NCBI GenBank assembly: GCA_017622845.1
Contig: JAGAQJ010000054.1
Location: 62,001 to 126,000 of the forward strand
DNA length: 64,000 bases
Reading direction: 5' to 3'
From: Lachnospiraceae bacterium
GTDB taxonomy: Bacteria; Bacillota; Clostridia; Lachnospirales; Lachnospiraceae
How positions within the stretch are numbered: the stretch's first letter is position 1; each line of letters starts with the position of its first letter. Under the pieces are notes generated by a model. That model searched no databases. It had not been told where the DNA came from and saw nothing but the letters and a program-made list of their open reading frames with translations. A program made the position numbers and the translations under genes. Shown one piece after another: positions 9,129 to 19,828 of this stretch.

Positions 9129-9131
9129 AAA

Positions 9132-9169
9132 CATCAAGCCATGCAAAACCACTTCGTGGTGGCTTGATG
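9132..9169. other. Long hairpin in the adk-map gap
   Basis: Perfect 10-base arms CATCAAGCCA (9132-9141) and TGGCTTGATG (9160-9169) enclose a second stem (CCAC-TTC-GTGG). There is no T run on either side. It stands directly beside the dispersed motif copy at 9102, so the two may form one element in this 173-base gap. Confidence 0.5.
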
Positions 9170-9231
9170 CATCTCAACCACTACATTTTCTCACACACTC
9201 CGCAGCAAGTGCGTAGTGCTGTGCTGAATAA

Positions 9232-9870
9232 CTATAATATTTCTACAATTGCAGCAAATACATCTTTCATATCTGCGGTTCCGTCAACAGACTTTAATAC
9301 GCCCTTTGCAGAATAGAAATCAATCAAAGGCTGGGTCTGCTTATGATATACATCAAGACGGTTCTTTACTGTCTCAGGCTTATCGTCATCTCTGAGTATC
9401 AGCTCTGCATTGCACTTGTCGCAGATGCCTTCCTTCTTAGGCGGAATATGCTCAATATGATATGTTGCACCGCAGGTTACACATGCACGTCTGCCTGACA
9501 TTCTGTTAATAATATTCTCATCAGGTACATCGACATTAATCGCATAATCAATCTTATCGCCAAGCTCTGTAAGCGCTTTGTCAAGCACCTCTGCCTGTGG
9601 GATTGTTCTCGGGAATCCGTCAAGCACATATCCGTTCTTGCAGTCCTCCTGTGCAACTCTGTCCAGCAGAATCTTTACTGTAAGCTCATCGGGAACCAGA
9701 AGTCCCTGATCCATATACTTCTTAGCTTCCATGCCGAGCTCTGTGCCGTTCTTAATGTTTGCACGGAAGATATCTCCTGTGGAAATGTGGGGAATTGCAA
9801 ACTTTTCTGCAATCATTTTTGCCTGTGTACCCTTTCCTGCTCCCGGCGCGCCTAACATAATAATCTTCAT
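9232..9870 (-). CDS. adk: Adenylate kinase (zinc-type lid)
   Basis: This 212-residue enzyme interconverts ATP plus AMP and two ADP. The P-loop is [10 protein letters not shown] near residue 7. The lid carries two Cys pairs (CVTCG near 130 and CDKC near 150), the zinc-stabilised form found in many Firmicutes. AGGAGG lies seven bases before the ATG. It follows secY after a 223-base gap with strong secondary structure. Confidence 0.97.
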   Translation of the reverse strand: MKIIMLGAPGAGKGTQAKMIAEKFAIPHISTGDIFRANIKNGTELGMEAKKYMDQGLLVPDELTVKILLDRVAQEDCKNGYVLDGFPRTIPQAEVLDKALTELGDKIDYAINVDVPDENIINRMSGRRACVTCGATYHIEHIPPKKEGICDKCNAELILRDDDKPETVKNRLDVYHKQTQPLIDFYSAKGVLKSVDGTADMKDVFAAIVEIL

Positions 9871-9913
9871 TTTGTTTCCTCCTTAAGATAAATTTTGTTT
9901 TGAATTTCGTATT

Positions 9914-10080
9914 CCAATAGTTTCAATTCAATTTGTCTCCTGCTCACCAATTGATTCTCGAAAAGCAGAAAATATACTCAATTCAAACTATTCTGCATAT
10001 CACTGACCGGTTATCTCCTTTACCGCCGGCTCCGCACATACTACAATGGATAGAAGCAAAGCGCATGCTTTGCTTCTATC
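9914..10080 (-). other. Structured secY-adk gap with a perfect 14-base stem
   Basis: GATAGAAGCAAAGC (10049-10062), four bases and the exact complement (10067-10080) form a very stable hairpin 14 bases after secY. A second, imperfect pairing links an AATAGTTT-containing arm near 9918 with AAACTATT near 9985. There is no T tract, so full termination is unlikely. Either structure could set the ratio of adk/map to secY or mark a processing site. Confidence 0.5.
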
Positions 10081-10093
10081 TGATTGTCTGCCA

Positions 10094-11407
10094 TTAATCA
10101 TTCAAAAAACCTTTGTAATTCCGTACCAGCATCTGTGACTCAATCTGCTTAATTGTCTCAAGCACAACGCTTACAATAATGATTAAGCTTGTTCCTCCAA
10201 AGGAAACAGATGCCTTAAATACACCATTGAAGAAGAACGGAACGACTGCCACAATCACAAGACCAACTGCTCCGATGAAAATAATTGCATTCAGAACCTT
10301 GCTCAGGTAATCGCTGGTCGGCTTTCCCGGTCTGATGCCCGGAATAAATCCGCCCTGCCGCTTCATATTGTTTGCAATCTCTAAAGGGTTGAAGGTTAAT
10401 GATGTATAAAAATAAGCAAAAAATACTGTCAATACAATATATACTAAAAGACCTATTGAATAAACAAGCTGATCCGGATTACACCAGTTATCCTGATTCA
10501 GACCGTTCAATATCTGTCTCCACACACCGTTTCCGCTGTATCCGACGAGTGTCGAAATAACTATCGGGAACTGCATTAAAGAAGATGCAAAGATAATGGG
10601 AATAACACCTGCGGTATTAACCTTTAATGGAAGGAAGGTCATCTGGCCTCCAACCATTTTATTTCCCTGAATCTTTTTCGCATACTGTACAGGAATCTTG
10701 CGCACGCCGCTATTTAAAATAACAACAAACACAATCATAGCTAAAATGATTGCGATGATGATAAGGGCGGCAACCACTGCCAAAGGGATTGATTTGCCTT
10801 TGCAGAACTGCTCATACAAATTGTTGAAATCATCCGGCAAGCGAGAGATGATGTTAATAACAAGCACAATTGAAATACCGTTACCAACACCTTTTTCCGT
10901 GATACGCTCACCAATCCACATAAGGAACGCACTGCCTGCTGTTAATACTGCAACTACCGTTATAACCTCCAGAGGACCATACTTCTGAAGCAATCCCTGA
11001 TTGCCAAACCCGATTGCCATAGCTGTACTTTCAATCAAGGCAAGGGCTACAGTAACATAACGTGTAATAGAAGCTATCTTCTTTCTTCCATCTTCTCCGT
11101 CCTTCTGCATCTCCTCAAGCTTTGGAATCGCTATAGTGAGGAGCTGCATAATGATGGAAGAAGTAATATACGGCGTAATATTCAATGCAAATACAGACAT
11201 TCTTGAGAAAGAACCTCCCGTAAATGCATCGAAAAAGCCAAATGCTCCGCCAGTCTGCGCTTCAAACCAGGAAGAAAAATAGTCTCTGTTCACACCGGGA
11301 ATGGGAAGCTGAGATCCAAAACGGATTACCACCAGCATAAGGAAGGTGAACAGTAACTTCTGTCTGATTTCCTTGATCTTAAACGCGTTCTTTAATGTAG
11401 AAAACAT
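10094..11407 (-). CDS. secY: Protein translocase subunit SecY
   Basis: This 437-residue channel subunit of the Sec translocon has about ten membrane segments, ending EIANNMKRQGGFIPGIRPGKPT and a short cytoplasmic tail. The N-terminal plug region follows RFGSQLPIPGVNRDYF. The start codon overlaps the rplO stop by one base (TAATG), which implies translational coupling. This is the usual position at the end of the spc operon. Confidence 0.97.
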   Translation of the reverse strand: MFSTLKNAFKIKEIRQKLLFTFLMLVVIRFGSQLPIPGVNRDYFSSWFEAQTGGAFGFFDAFTGGSFSRMSVFALNITPYITSSIIMQLLTIAIPKLEEMQKDGEDGRKKIASITRYVTVALALIESTAMAIGFGNQGLLQKYGPLEVITVVAVLTAGSAFLMWIGERITEKGVGNGISIVLVINIISRLPDDFNNLYEQFCKGKSIPLAVVAALIIIAIILAMIVFVVILNSGVRKIPVQYAKKIQGNKMVGGQMTFLPLKVNTAGVIPIIFASSLMQFPIVISTLVGYSGNGVWRQILNGLNQDNWCNPDQLVYSIGLLVYIVLTVFFAYFYTSLTFNPLEIANNMKRQGGFIPGIRPGKPTSDYLSKVLNAIIFIGAVGLVIVAVVPFFFNGVFKASVSFGGTSLIIIVSVVLETIKQIESQMLVRNYKGFLND

Positions 11408-11853
11408 TAGATCACCTCTGCTGTTCCACCAAGTGACTCAATCTTTTCCTTTGCAGATGCGCTGAATGCATTTGCCTGAACATTGAGCTTCTTAGTTAAT
11501 TCTCCTCTGCCTAAAATCTTTACGCCATCTCTAGGGTTTTTAACGATTCCGGTCTCAATTAATGTTTCGACTGATACAGTAGCGCCATCTTCAAAGCGCT
11601 CTAATACCTCAAGATTGATAGCAACGATTTCCTTGGAGTTTCTGTTATGAAAACCTCTCTTAGGAATACGTCTGTATAAAGGCATCTGACCACCTTCAAA
11701 GCCCGGTCTCGGAGCTCCGGAACGAGCCTTCTGTCCTTTATGGCCCTTACCGGCTGTCTTACCGTTTCCTGAACCGTGTCCACGACCTCTTCTAAAATTA
11801 TCGCTATGTTTAGAGCCCTCAGCAGGTCTTAAATTAGATAATTCTAAACTCAT
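11407..11853 (-). CDS. rplO: Large ribosomal subunit protein uL15
   Basis: This 148-residue protein starts [17 protein letters not shown] and has the Gly/Arg-rich extension [20 protein letters not shown] that threads into 23S rRNA. Its stop codon overlaps the secY start. It lies after rpmD in the spc operon. Confidence 0.97.
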   Translation of the reverse strand: MSLELSNLRPAEGSKHSDNFRRGRGHGSGNGKTAGKGHKGQKARSGAPRPGFEGGQMPLYRRIPKRGFHNRNSKEIVAINLEVLERFEDGATVSVETLIETGIVKNPRDGVKILGRGELTKKLNVQANAFSASAKEKIESLGGTAEVI

Positions 11854-11871
11854 TTTCTGACACCTCCTTAA

Positions 11872-12054
11872 CTATGCTTCTTCAACTTTTACTAAATGAT
11901 TTACTTTGCGGATCATACCTCTCGTTGCCTCGTTATCCGGAAGCTCTACTGTCTTGTGAAGCTTTGTTAATCCCATAGCCTCAACAGTTGCCTTATTCTT
12001 AGGAACAGCACCGATTGTCGATTTAACCAAAGTAACTTTTAATGTTTTTGCCAT
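11872..12054 (-). CDS. rpmD: Large ribosomal subunit protein uL30
   Basis: This 60-residue bacterial-length uL30 contains LVKSTIGAVPKNKATVEAMG and LHKTVELPDNEATRGMI. It sits 14 bases after rpsE and 18 before rplO, each with a GGAGG site, in the canonical spc order. Confidence 0.97.
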   Translation of the reverse strand: MAKTLKVTLVKSTIGAVPKNKATVEAMGLTKLHKTVELPDNEATRGMIRKVNHLVKVEEA

Positions 12055-12068
12055 CTTCGTCTACCTCC

Positions 12069-12578
12069 TTAAGCCATAATCTCGTCGATAGATTTACCGC
12101 GGTTTGCAGCTACCTGCTCCGGTGTCTTTAACTGTGAAAGACCGGCAATTGTAGAAAGTACGACGTTCTGCTTATTGTTAGAGCCTAAAGACTTTGTACG
12201 AATATTCTTAATACCTGCAAGTTCACATACTACACGGGCAGGACCGCCTGCGATAATACCTGTACCTTCAGGAGCCTTCTTCAACAAAACGCTTGAAGAA
12301 CCATAGCTTCCGATGAAATCATGTGTAATGGACTTATTTTCGTCAAGTGCAATGCTTACAAGGTTCTTGATTGCGTCTTCCTTTCCCTTACGAATCGCTT
12401 CAGGGATTTCTACGGCCTTACCAAGTCCGGCGCCTACGTGACCATTGCCGTCACCTACAACTACCAAAGCGGTAAAACGCATGTTACGTCCACCTTTAAC
12501 AGTCTTGGTTACTCTTTTGATAGTAACAACCTTATCTGTTAATTCAAGCTGACTAGCATCAATGATTGTACGTTTCAT
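12069..12578 (-). CDS. rpsE: Small ribosomal subunit protein uS5
   Basis: This 169-residue protein acts in translational accuracy. The N-terminal double-stranded-RNA-binding fold carries [20 protein letters not shown] and [19 protein letters not shown]. The C-terminal half contains [20 protein letters not shown]. It lies between rplR and rpmD. Confidence 0.97.
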   Translation of the reverse strand: MKRTIIDASQLELTDKVVTIKRVTKTVKGGRNMRFTALVVVGDGNGHVGAGLGKAVEIPEAIRKGKEDAIKNLVSIALDENKSITHDFIGSYGSSSVLLKKAPEGTGIIAGGPARVVCELAGIKNIRTKSLGSNNKQNVVLSTIAGLSQLKTPEQVAANRGKSIDEIMA

Positions 12579-12594
12579 GTGATTTTCTCCCTTC

Positions 12595-12963
12595 CTAGAA
12601 TACTAAGCCAGCTTCTCTTGCTGCCTCAGCTAAAGCTTCGATTTTTCCATGGTATAAAAAGCCGCCTCTGTCAAAAACTACTTCTGTAATACCTTTATCC
12701 ATTGCTCTCTTCGCAATTACTTTTCCTAAATATGCTGCTGCTTCAACATCATTGGTTTTCTTAAGCTCAGCCTTTACTTCCTTCTCTGTTGTAGAAGCTG
12801 CTACTAATGTGTTTCCAACTGTGTCGTCAATAATTTGAGCATACATATGATTATTGCTTCTGAATACTGCTAAACGTGGTCTTTCAGCCGTGCCGTTTAA
12901 ACGGTTACGTATTCTCATGTGTTTCTTTGCACGCAATTCTGCTCTTGATCTCTTACTAACCAT
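12595..12963 (-). CDS. rplR: Large ribosomal subunit protein uL18
   Basis: This 122-residue protein binds 5S rRNA. Family sequences are [19 protein letters not shown] and HMYAQIIDD near the start and [20 protein letters not shown] at the end. It lies between rplF and rpsE with short gaps. Confidence 0.97.
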   Translation of the reverse strand: MVSKRSRAELRAKKHMRIRNRLNGTAERPRLAVFRSNNHMYAQIIDDTVGNTLVAASTTEKEVKAELKKTNDVEAAAYLGKVIAKRAMDKGITEVVFDRGGFLYHGKIEALAEAAREAGLVF

Positions 12964-12981
12964 TTTTTACGCCCTCCTTAT

Positions 12982-13524
12982 TTACTTCTTACCAGTCTTA
13001 CCAACTTTACGTCTGATTGTCTCATCAGCATACTTGATACCCTTGCCCTTGTATGGCTCAGGTCTTCTCTTATCTCTGATCTCAGCAGCGAATTGGCCAA
13101 CCTTTTCCTTGTCGATACCCTTTACGATGATAATGTTCGTACCATCAAGTACCGTCTCAATGCCTTCAGGATCAATCATCTCAACCGGATGAGAATATCC
13201 TAAGGATAATGTTAATTTATTTCCGGACTTAGCTGCTCTGTAACCCACACCGTTTACCTCGAGCTTCTTCTCATAACCTGCTGTCACACCGACAACCATG
13301 TTATTGATCAGAGTTCTTGTAAGACCATGCAAAGACTTCATCTTCTTTAAATCGTTTGGTCTTGTAACAGTTACCTCAGCGCCTTCCACCTTAATTTCCA
13401 TCTCAGACGGAAGCACTCTCTCAAGTGTTCCCTTAGGACCTTTTACAGTCACTTTGTTATTTTCTGCAACTTCTACAGTAACACCTGCAGGAATCGCGAT
13501 TGGCATTCTTCCTATACGTGACAT
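12982..13524 (-). CDS. rplF: Large ribosomal subunit protein uL6
   Basis: This 180-residue protein has two repeated alpha/beta domains. It starts [19 protein letters not shown] and ends with the signature [18 protein letters not shown]. It binds 23S rRNA near the factor-binding site. The gap before it (13525-13615) holds a short stem CTTCCA/TGGAAG. Confidence 0.97.
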   Translation of the reverse strand: MSRIGRMPIAIPAGVTVEVAENNKVTVKGPKGTLERVLPSEMEIKVEGAEVTVTRPNDLKKMKSLHGLTRTLINNMVVGVTAGYEKKLEVNGVGYRAAKSGNKLTLSLGYSHPVEMIDPEGIETVLDGTNIIIVKGIDKEKVGQFAAEIRDKRRPEPYKGKGIKYADETIRRKVGKTGKK

Positions 13525-13615
13525 GCCCGTACCTCCTAAAATATTTGCTAAAATTTATAATACCCGGAAAAACGGAACGTTCTTCCAGTCATAACTTTCC
13601 AATGGAAGTCATGAT

Positions 13616-14017
13616 TTACCATACAAATGCTAATACTTCGCCGCCGACCTGAAGTCTTCTGGCTTCCTTGTCCGTAACTACGCCCTGATTGGTAGAGATG
13701 ATTGCAATACCAAGTCCGCCGAGAACCCTTGGAAGCTCATCCTTACCTGCATAAATACGAAGACCCGGCTTAGAAATTCTCTTTAAGCCTGTAATAATCT
13801 TCTCATTCTTGTCTGCGCCATACTTTAATGTAATATGAATAGTCTTGAAAGAACCATCTTCTACAACATCATAAGCCTTAATATAGCCTTCATCTAAAAG
13901 AATCTGTGCAATAGCAAGTTTCATCTTTGATGAAGGAACATCTACTGTATCATGCTTTGCAGTGTTCGCATTACGAATTCTTGTAAGCATATCTGCAATA
14001 GGATCACTCATTGTCAT
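13616..14017 (-). CDS. rpsH: Small ribosomal subunit protein uS8
   Basis: This 133-residue protein starts [19 protein letters not shown] and ends [20 protein letters not shown] then [15 protein letters not shown]. The first ATG is chosen because AGGAGG lies eight bases before it. S8 is the autoregulator of the spc operon in E. coli. Whether that applies here is unknown. Confidence 0.97.
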   Translation of the reverse strand: MTMSDPIADMLTRIRNANTAKHDTVDVPSSKMKLAIAQILLDEGYIKAYDVVEDGSFKTIHITLKYGADKNEKIITGLKRISKPGLRIYAGKDELPRVLGGLGIAIISTNQGVVTDKEARRLQVGGEVLAFVW

Positions 14018-14046
14018 TTCAGTTTCCTCCTTAATTATCTATCTCT

Positions 14047-14068
14047 GAAGAATGCGTCAGCATTCTTC
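14047..14068. other. Hairpin in the rpsH-rpsZ gap
   Basis: GAAGAATGC, a four-base loop and GCATTCTTC form a perfect stem. A second stem (GCGCTG/CAGCGT) lies at about 14091-14107. Neither has a T tract. They may be processing or attenuation points between rpsZ and rpsH. Confidence 0.4.
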
Positions 14069-14128
14069 GAAACGAAATTTGGTTTTTCTTAGGCGCTGTC
14101 CTTCAGCGTCCCAGAAAATCTTTTCGCT

Positions 14129-14314
14129 TTACCAGCTTGCTTTCTTCACACCGGGAATCTGACCTTTGTATGCTAACTCACGGAAGCAGATTCTGCAAAT
14201 TCCATATTTTCTTAAGTAAGCATGCGGACGGCCACAGATTCTGCAGCGACTGTATTCCTGTGTAGAGAACTTCGGATTACGCTGCTGTTTGATTTTCATT
14301 GCTGTTTTAGCCAT
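14129..14314 (-). CDS. rpsZ: Small ribosomal subunit protein uS14, zinc-binding type
   Basis: This short 61-residue uS14 has the zinc ribbon [20 protein letters not shown] (four Cys). This is the zinc-dependent C+ form, in contrast to the longer Cys-free type. It lies between rplE and rpsH as in other Firmicutes. Confidence 0.97.
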   Translation of the reverse strand: MAKTAMKIKQQRNPKFSTQEYSRCRICGRPHAYLRKYGICRICFRELAYKGQIPGVKKASW

Positions 14315-14331
14315 GAGAATTTACCTCCTTA

Positions 14332-14871
14332 TTATTTCGCAAAAGGCATGTTGAACTGTGTTAACAGCTCACGTGCTTCTTCGTCAGTCTTAGCAGTTGT
14401 TACAAAGATAACATCCATACCTCTTACCTTGTCAACCTTATCATACTCAATCTCAGGGAAGATAATCTGTTCCTTAATACCAAGTGCATAATTACCTCTG
14501 CCGTCAAATCCATTAGGATTTACACCTCTAAAGTCACGTACACGGGGAAGTGCAAGGTTTACAAGACGATCAAGGAACTCATACATTTTCTCACCGCGCA
14601 GGGTAACCTTGCAGCCGATAGCCATACCCTCACGAATTTTGAAGTTAGCCACAGCCTTCTTAGCCTTTGTGGTAACAGCCTTCTGTCCGGCAATTGTCTC
14701 AAGATCCTTTACTGCTGACTCTAACGCCTTTGCATTGTCCTTTGCCTCACCGACACCCATGTTGATAACGATTTTATCAAGCTTGGGAACTTCCATGATA
14801 TTCTTATATCCGAACTTCTTGATCATAGCATCTACGATCTCGTTTTTATATAAATCTTTCAGTCTACTCAC
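14332..14871 (-). CDS. rplE: Large ribosomal subunit protein uL5
   Basis: This 179-residue 5S-rRNA-binding protein of the central protuberance contains [19 protein letters not shown] and [20 protein letters not shown] and ends [17 protein letters not shown]. It lies between rplX and rpsZ. Confidence 0.97.
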   Translation of the reverse strand: MSRLKDLYKNEIVDAMIKKFGYKNIMEVPKLDKIVINMGVGEAKDNAKALESAVKDLETIAGQKAVTTKAKKAVANFKIREGMAIGCKVTLRGEKMYEFLDRLVNLALPRVRDFRGVNPNGFDGRGNYALGIKEQIIFPEIEYDKVDKVRGMDVIFVTTAKTDEEARELLTQFNMPFAK

Positions 14872-14895
14872 CAGTCTAGTCCTCCTTTCCCAGAA

Positions 14896-15201
14896 TTAAT
14901 CAATAACCTCGCCTGTTGTCTTGGCGAAACGTACTTTCTTGTCTCCATCCATCTTAAAGCCGACTCTTGTAGCCTTGCCCTTGTGAAGATACATTACGTT
15001 TGAAATATCAATAGGAGCTTCTTTCTGGATAATGCCGCCATTCTGATTAGCAGCCGAAGGCTTGGCATGCTTTGTTACCATGTTAACGCCTTCTACTAAA
15101 ACCTTCGCTTTCTTTGCGTCAACAGATAAAACCTTGCCTTCTTTATCTTTATCTTTTCCAGCGATAACCTTAACTGTATCGCCCTTTTTAATCTTTAACA
15201 T
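14896..15201 (-). CDS. rplX: Large ribosomal subunit protein uL24
   Basis: This 101-residue assembly-initiator protein has an N-terminal KOW motif ([20 protein letters not shown]) and the downstream [14 protein letters not shown]. It lies between rplN and rplE in canonical order. Confidence 0.97.
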   Translation of the reverse strand: MLKIKKGDTVKVIAGKDKDKEGKVLSVDAKKAKVLVEGVNMVTKHAKPSAANQNGGIIQKEAPIDISNVMYLHKGKATRVGFKMDGDKKVRFAKTTGEVID

Positions 15202-15213
15202 TCCGGCACCTCC

Positions 15214-15582
15214 TTATAATACTTCAGGAGCTAAGGAAACAATCTTCATAAACTGTTTCTCACGAAGCTCTCTTGCTACTGGTCCAAAAATACGTGTTCC
15301 TCTTGGAGTCTTATCATCTTTGATAATAACAGCAGCATTTTCGTCAAATTTAATATAAGAACCGTCCTTACGACGAGCGCCCTTTACAGAACGTACAACT
15401 ACAGCTTTCACTACATCGCCTTTTTTTACAACGCCGCCTGGTGTTGCATCTTTAACGCTGGCAACAATCACATCGCCGATGCTTGCATATCTTCTTGTAG
15501 AACCGCCCATAACTCTGATGCAGAGTAATTCTTTCGCACCGGTATTATCAGCGACCTTCAGTCTGCTTTCCTGTTGTATCAT
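15214..15582 (-). CDS. rplN: Large ribosomal subunit protein uL14
   Basis: This 122-residue protein starts [19 protein letters not shown] and contains [19 protein letters not shown] and [18 protein letters not shown]. It forms part of an intersubunit bridge and is highly conserved. It lies between rpsQ and rplX. Confidence 0.97.
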   Translation of the reverse strand: MIQQESRLKVADNTGAKELLCIRVMGGSTRRYASIGDVIVASVKDATPGGVVKKGDVVKAVVVRSVKGARRKDGSYIKFDENAAVIIKDDKTPRGTRIFGPVARELREKQFMKIVSLAPEVL

Positions 15583-15625
15583 GCTTATTCTCCTTCCAAA
15601 ACCGCGCGCACGCGACTTTTAAAAT

Positions 15626-15886
15626 CTATTTTACTCTTTCAATAATCTCGACAAGTCTCCATCTCTTATCCTTTGATAAAGGTCTTGTCTCCATTACCTT
15701 AACTGTATCGCCAATGTTGCACTCGTTATTCTCATCATGCGCTTTGAGCTTGTAAGTTCTCTTAACGATTTTTCCGTAAAGAGGATGCTTAACATGATCT
15801 TCTACAGCAACTACGATAGTTTTCTGCATTTTATTGCTAACAACCTTGCCTGTACGTGTTTTTCTCAAATTTCTTTCCACGACCAT
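15626..15886 (-). CDS. rpsQ: Small ribosomal subunit protein uS17
   Basis: This 86-residue OB-fold protein contains [19 protein letters not shown] and [20 protein letters not shown]. It is an early 16S rRNA binder. It lies 6 bases after rpmC. Confidence 0.97.
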   Translation of the reverse strand: MVVERNLRKTRTGKVVSNKMQKTIVVAVEDHVKHPLYGKIVKRTYKLKAHDENNECNIGDTVKVMETRPLSKDKRWRLVEIIERVK

Positions 15887-15892
15887 TTCCTC

Positions 15893-16102
15893 CTACTCTG
15901 CGTTTTTAAGATTTGCAGCTATTACAGTCTGAATTCTGGCAATGTTTCTTCTTACTTCTTTGATTCTTGCTGTATTATCTAACTGATTCGTTGCATTCTG
16001 AAATCTCAAATTGAAAAGTTCTTTCTTTGCAGCTACTAATTCCTGTGATAATTCTGCAGCTGATTTGGTCCTTAAATCTTCTACATACTTATTAGTTTTC
16101 AT
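15893..16102 (-). CDS. rpmC: Large ribosomal subunit protein uL29
   Basis: This 69-residue helical-hairpin protein near the peptide exit tunnel contains [20 protein letters not shown] and [17 protein letters not shown]. Its start overlaps the rplP end by 11 bases, so the two are translationally coupled. Confidence 0.97.
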   Translation of the reverse strand: MKTNKYVEDLRTKSAAELSQELVAAKKELFNLRFQNATNQLDNTARIKEVRRNIARIQTVIAANLKNAE

Positions 16103-16529
16103 TTACTGCACCGCCTTCCAAATCTGCTTTAGAAACGATCTTACATTTACAAGGAAGCTTGTGTGTTGCAAGACGTAACGCTTCTTTTGCTACATCCTCA
16201 GCTACTCCGCTGATCTCAAACATTACACGACCGGGCTTTACTACTGCTACCCAGTACTCCAGTGTTCCCTTACCTGAACCCATTCGAGTTTCAGCAGGCT
16301 TCGCTGTTACAGGCTTATCCGGGAAAATCTTAATCCATACCTTACCGCCACGCTTGATATAACGTGTCATGGCAATACGGGCTGCTTCTATCTGATTGGA
16401 CTTAATCCAGCATGGTTCCAATGCCACGATACCGTACTCACCATAAGTAATTGTGTTACCTCTCTGAGCCTTACCTGCCATTGTACCACGGAACTGTTTA
16501 CGACGCTTTACTCTTTTTGGCATTAACAT
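16092..16529 (-). CDS. rplP: Large ribosomal subunit protein uL16
   Basis: This 145-residue protein starts [19 protein letters not shown] and contains [19 protein letters not shown] and [16 protein letters not shown]-like sequence (here [20 protein letters not shown]). It lies near the peptidyl-transferase centre. It overlaps rpmC and touches the rpsC stop. Confidence 0.97.
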   Translation of the reverse strand: MLMPKRVKRRKQFRGTMAGKAQRGNTITYGEYGIVALEPCWIKSNQIEAARIAMTRYIKRGGKVWIKIFPDKPVTAKPAETRMGSGKGTLEYWVAVVKPGRVMFEISGVAEDVAKEALRLATHKLPCKCKIVSKADLEGGAVNEN

Positions 16530-17185
16530 TATTTATCGCTCCCTTCCTTATTTCCCTTTGTAGGAAGTACTTCGCCCTTGTAGATCCAAACCTTTACGCC
16601 TAACTTGCCGTAGGTTGTATCTGCCTCAGCGAATCCATAATCAATATCTGCTCTAAGTGTCTGAAGAGGAATTGTACCCTCGCTGTAGAACTCTGTACGA
16701 GCCATATCTGCTCCACCAAGACGTCCTGAAACGGCTGTCTTAATACCCATAGCGCCGGCTTTCATGGTTCTGCTCATGCAGGACTTCATAGCACGTCTGA
16801 AGGATACACGGTTCTCAAGCTGCAATGCGATATTCTCAGCTACCAGCTGCGCATCTCTGTCCGGTCTCTTGATCTCCTTAATATCAACAAGCACATTCTT
16901 ACCTGTTAACTTCTGAAGCTCTTTCTTTGTTACCTCGATCTCTGCGCCGCCCTTACCGATAACAACGCCGGGCTTAGCTGTGAATACGATAACCTTTACT
17001 CTGTCAGATGCTCTCTCGATCTCAATCTTTGAAACACCTGCGCTAAATAACTTCTTCTTTAAAAACTTTCTGATATTATAATCTTCTACTAAACAGTCAG
17101 CGAAGTCTGCATCAGCATACCATTTTGAATCCCAATCTTTAATAACGCCGACTCTCAGTCCATGAGGATTAACTTTCTGTCCCAT
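16529..17185 (-). CDS. rpsC: Small ribosomal subunit protein uS3
   Basis: This 218-residue protein with a KH domain ([19 protein letters not shown]) lies at the mRNA entry site. The true N-terminus is [24 protein letters not shown] lies six bases before that ATG at 17185. A longer frame from 17209 adds eight residues and is rejected. Confidence 0.97.
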   Translation of the reverse strand: MGQKVNPHGLRVGVIKDWDSKWYADADFADCLVEDYNIRKFLKKKLFSAGVSKIEIERASDRVKVIVFTAKPGVVIGKGGAEIEVTKKELQKLTGKNVLVDIKEIKRPDRDAQLVAENIALQLENRVSFRRAMKSCMSRTMKAGAMGIKTAVSGRLGGADMARTEFYSEGTIPLQTLRADIDYGFAEADTTYGKLGVKVWIYKGEVLPTKGNKEGSDK

Positions 17186-17195
17186 TTTCTTCCTC

Positions 17196-17591
17196 CTATC
17201 TCTCGTCAAGCACGATTGTAATGTGGCTCATTCTCTTCTCGATTCTATAAGCTCTGCCCTGTGCTCTTGGTCTTACTCTCTTCATTGTAGGTCCCTTATT
17301 TGCAAAACACTCTGCAATATAAAGGTTCTCAGCGTTCATACCGTTGTTGTTCTCAGCGTTAGCGATTGCTGACTCCAAAAGCTTCTTGATGATGCTGGAA
17401 GCATATCTTGGACTGTACTCTAAGATACCTAAAGCTGTCTGCACATCCTTGCCTCTGATAGCGTCTAATACGAAGCATGCCTTCTGAACAGACACTCTGG
17501 CATAAGAAAGCTTTGCTGAAGGTCTGGTCTCTTTATTCTCTGCATTTCTCTTTCTCTTATAACTTGTTCTGCTATACTTTTCTGTTGCCAT
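17196..17591 (-). CDS. rplV: Large ribosomal subunit protein uL22
   Basis: This 131-residue exit-tunnel protein contains [20 protein letters not shown] and [20 protein letters not shown]. The start [15 protein letters not shown] at 17591 follows GGAGG by seven bases. The residues before it (17609) are not conserved. Confidence 0.96.
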   Translation of the reverse strand: MATEKYSRTSYKRKRNAENKETRPSAKLSYARVSVQKACFVLDAIRGKDVQTALGILEYSPRYASSIIKKLLESAIANAENNNGMNAENLYIAECFANKGPTMKRVRPRAQGRAYRIEKRMSHITIVLDER

Positions 17592-17613
17592 GGTTGAACC
17601 TCCTTTCAACTAA

Positions 17614-17895
17614 TTATCTAACCTTTGATTTCTTTTCGTCCTTGCCATGTCCTCTATAGGTTCTGGTTGCAACGAATTCACCAAGCTTATGTCCAACCAT
17701 ATCTTCTGTTACATATACAGGCACATGTTTTCTTCCGTCGTGAACTGCAATTGTGTGGCCTACAAATGAAGGGAAAATTGTAGAACGACGTGACCATGTT
17801 TTAATTACTGATTTGCTTCCTGACGCGTTCATCGCATCAACCTTCTTTAAAAGGCTTGCGTCTGCGAAAGGACCCTTTTTTAATGATCTAGCCAT
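17614..17895 (-). CDS. rpsS: Small ribosomal subunit protein uS19
   Basis: This 93-residue 30S-head protein starts [19 protein letters not shown] and contains [20 protein letters not shown]. It pairs with uS13. It lies between rplB and rplV. Confidence 0.97.
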   Translation of the reverse strand: MARSLKKGPFADASLLKKVDAMNASGSKSVIKTWSRRSTIFPSFVGHTIAVHDGRKHVPVYVTEDMVGHKLGEFVATRTYRGHGKDEKKSKVR

Positions 17896-17951
17896 TAGGT
17901 AATTCCTCCTTATAATCGATAAACTGTTATCTGATTGGAAAGCGATTATCC

Positions 17952-18794
17952 TTATTTAATCGCTTTTCCATCTCTTCTTCTTACAATAAGCTTGTCAGAA
18001 GCCTTCTTGCTCTTTCTGGTCTTTAAGCCAAGTGCAGGCTTGCCCCAAGGTGTAGATGGACCGGGACGTCCGATGCCGGTCTTACCTTCACCACCACCAT
18101 GCGGATGGTCATTCGGGTTCATAACGGAACCGCGAACGGTAGGTCTGATACCCATGTGACGCTTACGTCCTGCTTTACCGATTTTGATAAGGTTGTGATC
18201 ACCGTTTCCTACAACACCGATAGATGCTCTGCAAACGATAGGCACCATTCTCATTTCGCCGGAAGGAAGTCTGAGTGTTGCATACTTGCCCTCCTTAGCC
18301 ATTAACTGAGCGCTGTTTCCAGCAGAACGTACAAGCTGTCCGCCCTTGCCGGGATATAACTCAACATTGTGTACCATTGTACCAACAGGGATTTCAGAAA
18401 GCGGCAGACAGTTTCCAACTCTTATTTCTGCCTGCGGTCCGTTCATAACCTTCATGCCGTCTGTTAATCCTTCCGGTGCAAGGATATATGCCTTCTCGCC
18501 GTCTTCGTAGCAGATTAAAGCGATATTTGCCGTTCTGTTCGGATCATACTCAATGCCGATAACCTTTGCTGCGATACCGTCTTTATTTCTCTTAAAATCA
18601 ATAATTCTATATTTTTGTCTGTTTCCACCGCCATGGTGTCTGACTGTAATCTTACCCTGATTGTTACGTCCGGCGTTTTTCTTCTTGGAAACACAAAGAG
18701 ACTTTTCAGGAGTTGTCTTTGTAATCTCAGAGAAATCAGAACCGGTCATATTTCTTCTGGAAGGTGTATATGGGTTATATGTCTTAATTCCCAT
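17952..18794 (-). CDS. rplB: Large ribosomal subunit protein uL2
   Basis: This 280-residue protein is essential for subunit association and peptidyl transfer. It starts [20 protein letters not shown]. The catalytic-centre histidine region is present ([20 protein letters not shown]). It lies between rplW and rpsS. Confidence 0.97.
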   Translation of the reverse strand: MGIKTYNPYTPSRRNMTGSDFSEITKTTPEKSLCVSKKKNAGRNNQGKITVRHHGGGNRQKYRIIDFKRNKDGIAAKVIGIEYDPNRTANIALICYEDGEKAYILAPEGLTDGMKVMNGPQAEIRVGNCLPLSEIPVGTMVHNVELYPGKGGQLVRSAGNSAQLMAKEGKYATLRLPSGEMRMVPIVCRASIGVVGNGDHNLIKIGKAGRKRHMGIRPTVRGSVMNPNDHPHGGGEGKTGIGRPGPSTPWGKPALGLKTRKSKKASDKLIVRRRDGKAIK

Positions 18795-18864
18795 TGTTAT
18801 TTCTCCTTTTCTATTTTATTATCACACTTGTTTGTGTATAGCTGCCAACCGCTCCAGCGTCATC

Positions 18865-19164
18865 TTATAAGCCAGAGAATATCTCGATATCCTTGCTGTC
18901 CTCTGTCAGCTGTACGATTGCCTTCTTAGTCTTGGCTGTCTTGCCGTAAACCATTCCGCGTCTCTTCTTCTTGCCGTCAAGGTTCATTGTGTTAACCTTT
19001 GCAACCTTTGTTCCCTCGAACATCTTCTCAACAGCTTCCTTAATCTGAGACTTATTTGCGTCTGTGTGAACTAAGAATGTATATTTCTTTTCGCCCATGC
19101 CAGCCATACTTTTCTCTGTAATAACCGGCTTAAGGATTACGTCATAATACTTAATGTCTGCCAT
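18865..19164 (-). CDS. rplW: Large ribosomal subunit protein uL23
   Basis: This 99-residue protein is the docking site for trigger factor and SRP at the tunnel exit. It starts [20 protein letters not shown] and contains the RNA-binding [19 protein letters not shown]. Its start overlaps the rplD stop by one base. Confidence 0.97.
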   Translation of the reverse strand: MADIKYYDVILKPVITEKSMAGMGEKKYTFLVHTDANKSQIKEAVEKMFEGTKVAKVNTMNLDGKKKRRGMVYGKTAKTKKAIVQLTEDSKDIEIFSGL

Positions 19165-19784
19165 TATGCGTACACCTCCTCAATCGTCTTTGCAGCATCC
19201 TTTGTAAGGATTACCGTACCGCCCTTCATAACGTCATAAACATTAATCGTATTGGTTAATGCTGTCTGCACATTAGGAAGATTCTTTGCTGACATAACAA
19301 CCTTCTCATCATTATCATTGAGAACCACGTATGCCTTAGCTACATTTAAGTTATTCATAACAGCCTTAAAGTTCTTTGTCTTAATCTCATCAAACTTCAG
19401 CTCATCAATCACAATCAGCTTGTTCTCCTGAACTCTGCTGGTAAGCGCTGACTTTAATGCTGCTCTCTTTTCTTTCTTATTTAACTTGAAAGAGTAATCT
19501 CTTGGCACCGGGGCGAATACAACACCGCCGCCTGTCCACTGCGGAGCTCTTGTAGAACCCTGTCTTGCATGACCGGTTCCCTTTTGTCTCCAAGGTTTTC
19601 TTCCGCCGCCTGATACTTCAGAACGTGTCTTTGCCTTCTGAGTACCCTGACGCTTATTTGCAAGCTGCTGAACAACTGCCATGTGTACTAAGTGTTCATT
19701 TACTTCTACACCAAAGACAGCGTCGCTTAAGTCGATTGTCTCAACTTCCTTGCCTTCCATATTATAAACAGATACTTTTGCCAT
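19164..19784 (-). CDS. rplD: Large ribosomal subunit protein uL4
   Basis: This 206-residue protein has the extended loop [20 protein letters not shown] then [14 protein letters not shown] that lines the exit tunnel. In E. coli L4 represses its own operon by binding the S10 leader. A long structured leader exists here (20926-21173), but L4 control is only a possibility. Confidence 0.97.
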   Translation of the reverse strand: MAKVSVYNMEGKEVETIDLSDAVFGVEVNEHLVHMAVVQQLANKRQGTQKAKTRSEVSGGGRKPWRQKGTGHARQGSTRAPQWTGGGVVFAPVPRDYSFKLNKKEKRAALKSALTSRVQENKLIVIDELKFDEIKTKNFKAVMNNLNVAKAYVVLNDNDEKVVMSAKNLPNVQTALTNTINVYDVMKGGTVILTKDAAKTIEEVYA

Positions 19785-19828
19785 CTGTATGGTCCTCCTT
19801 TCGTCCGCTCAATCCGCGAACCACTTTA

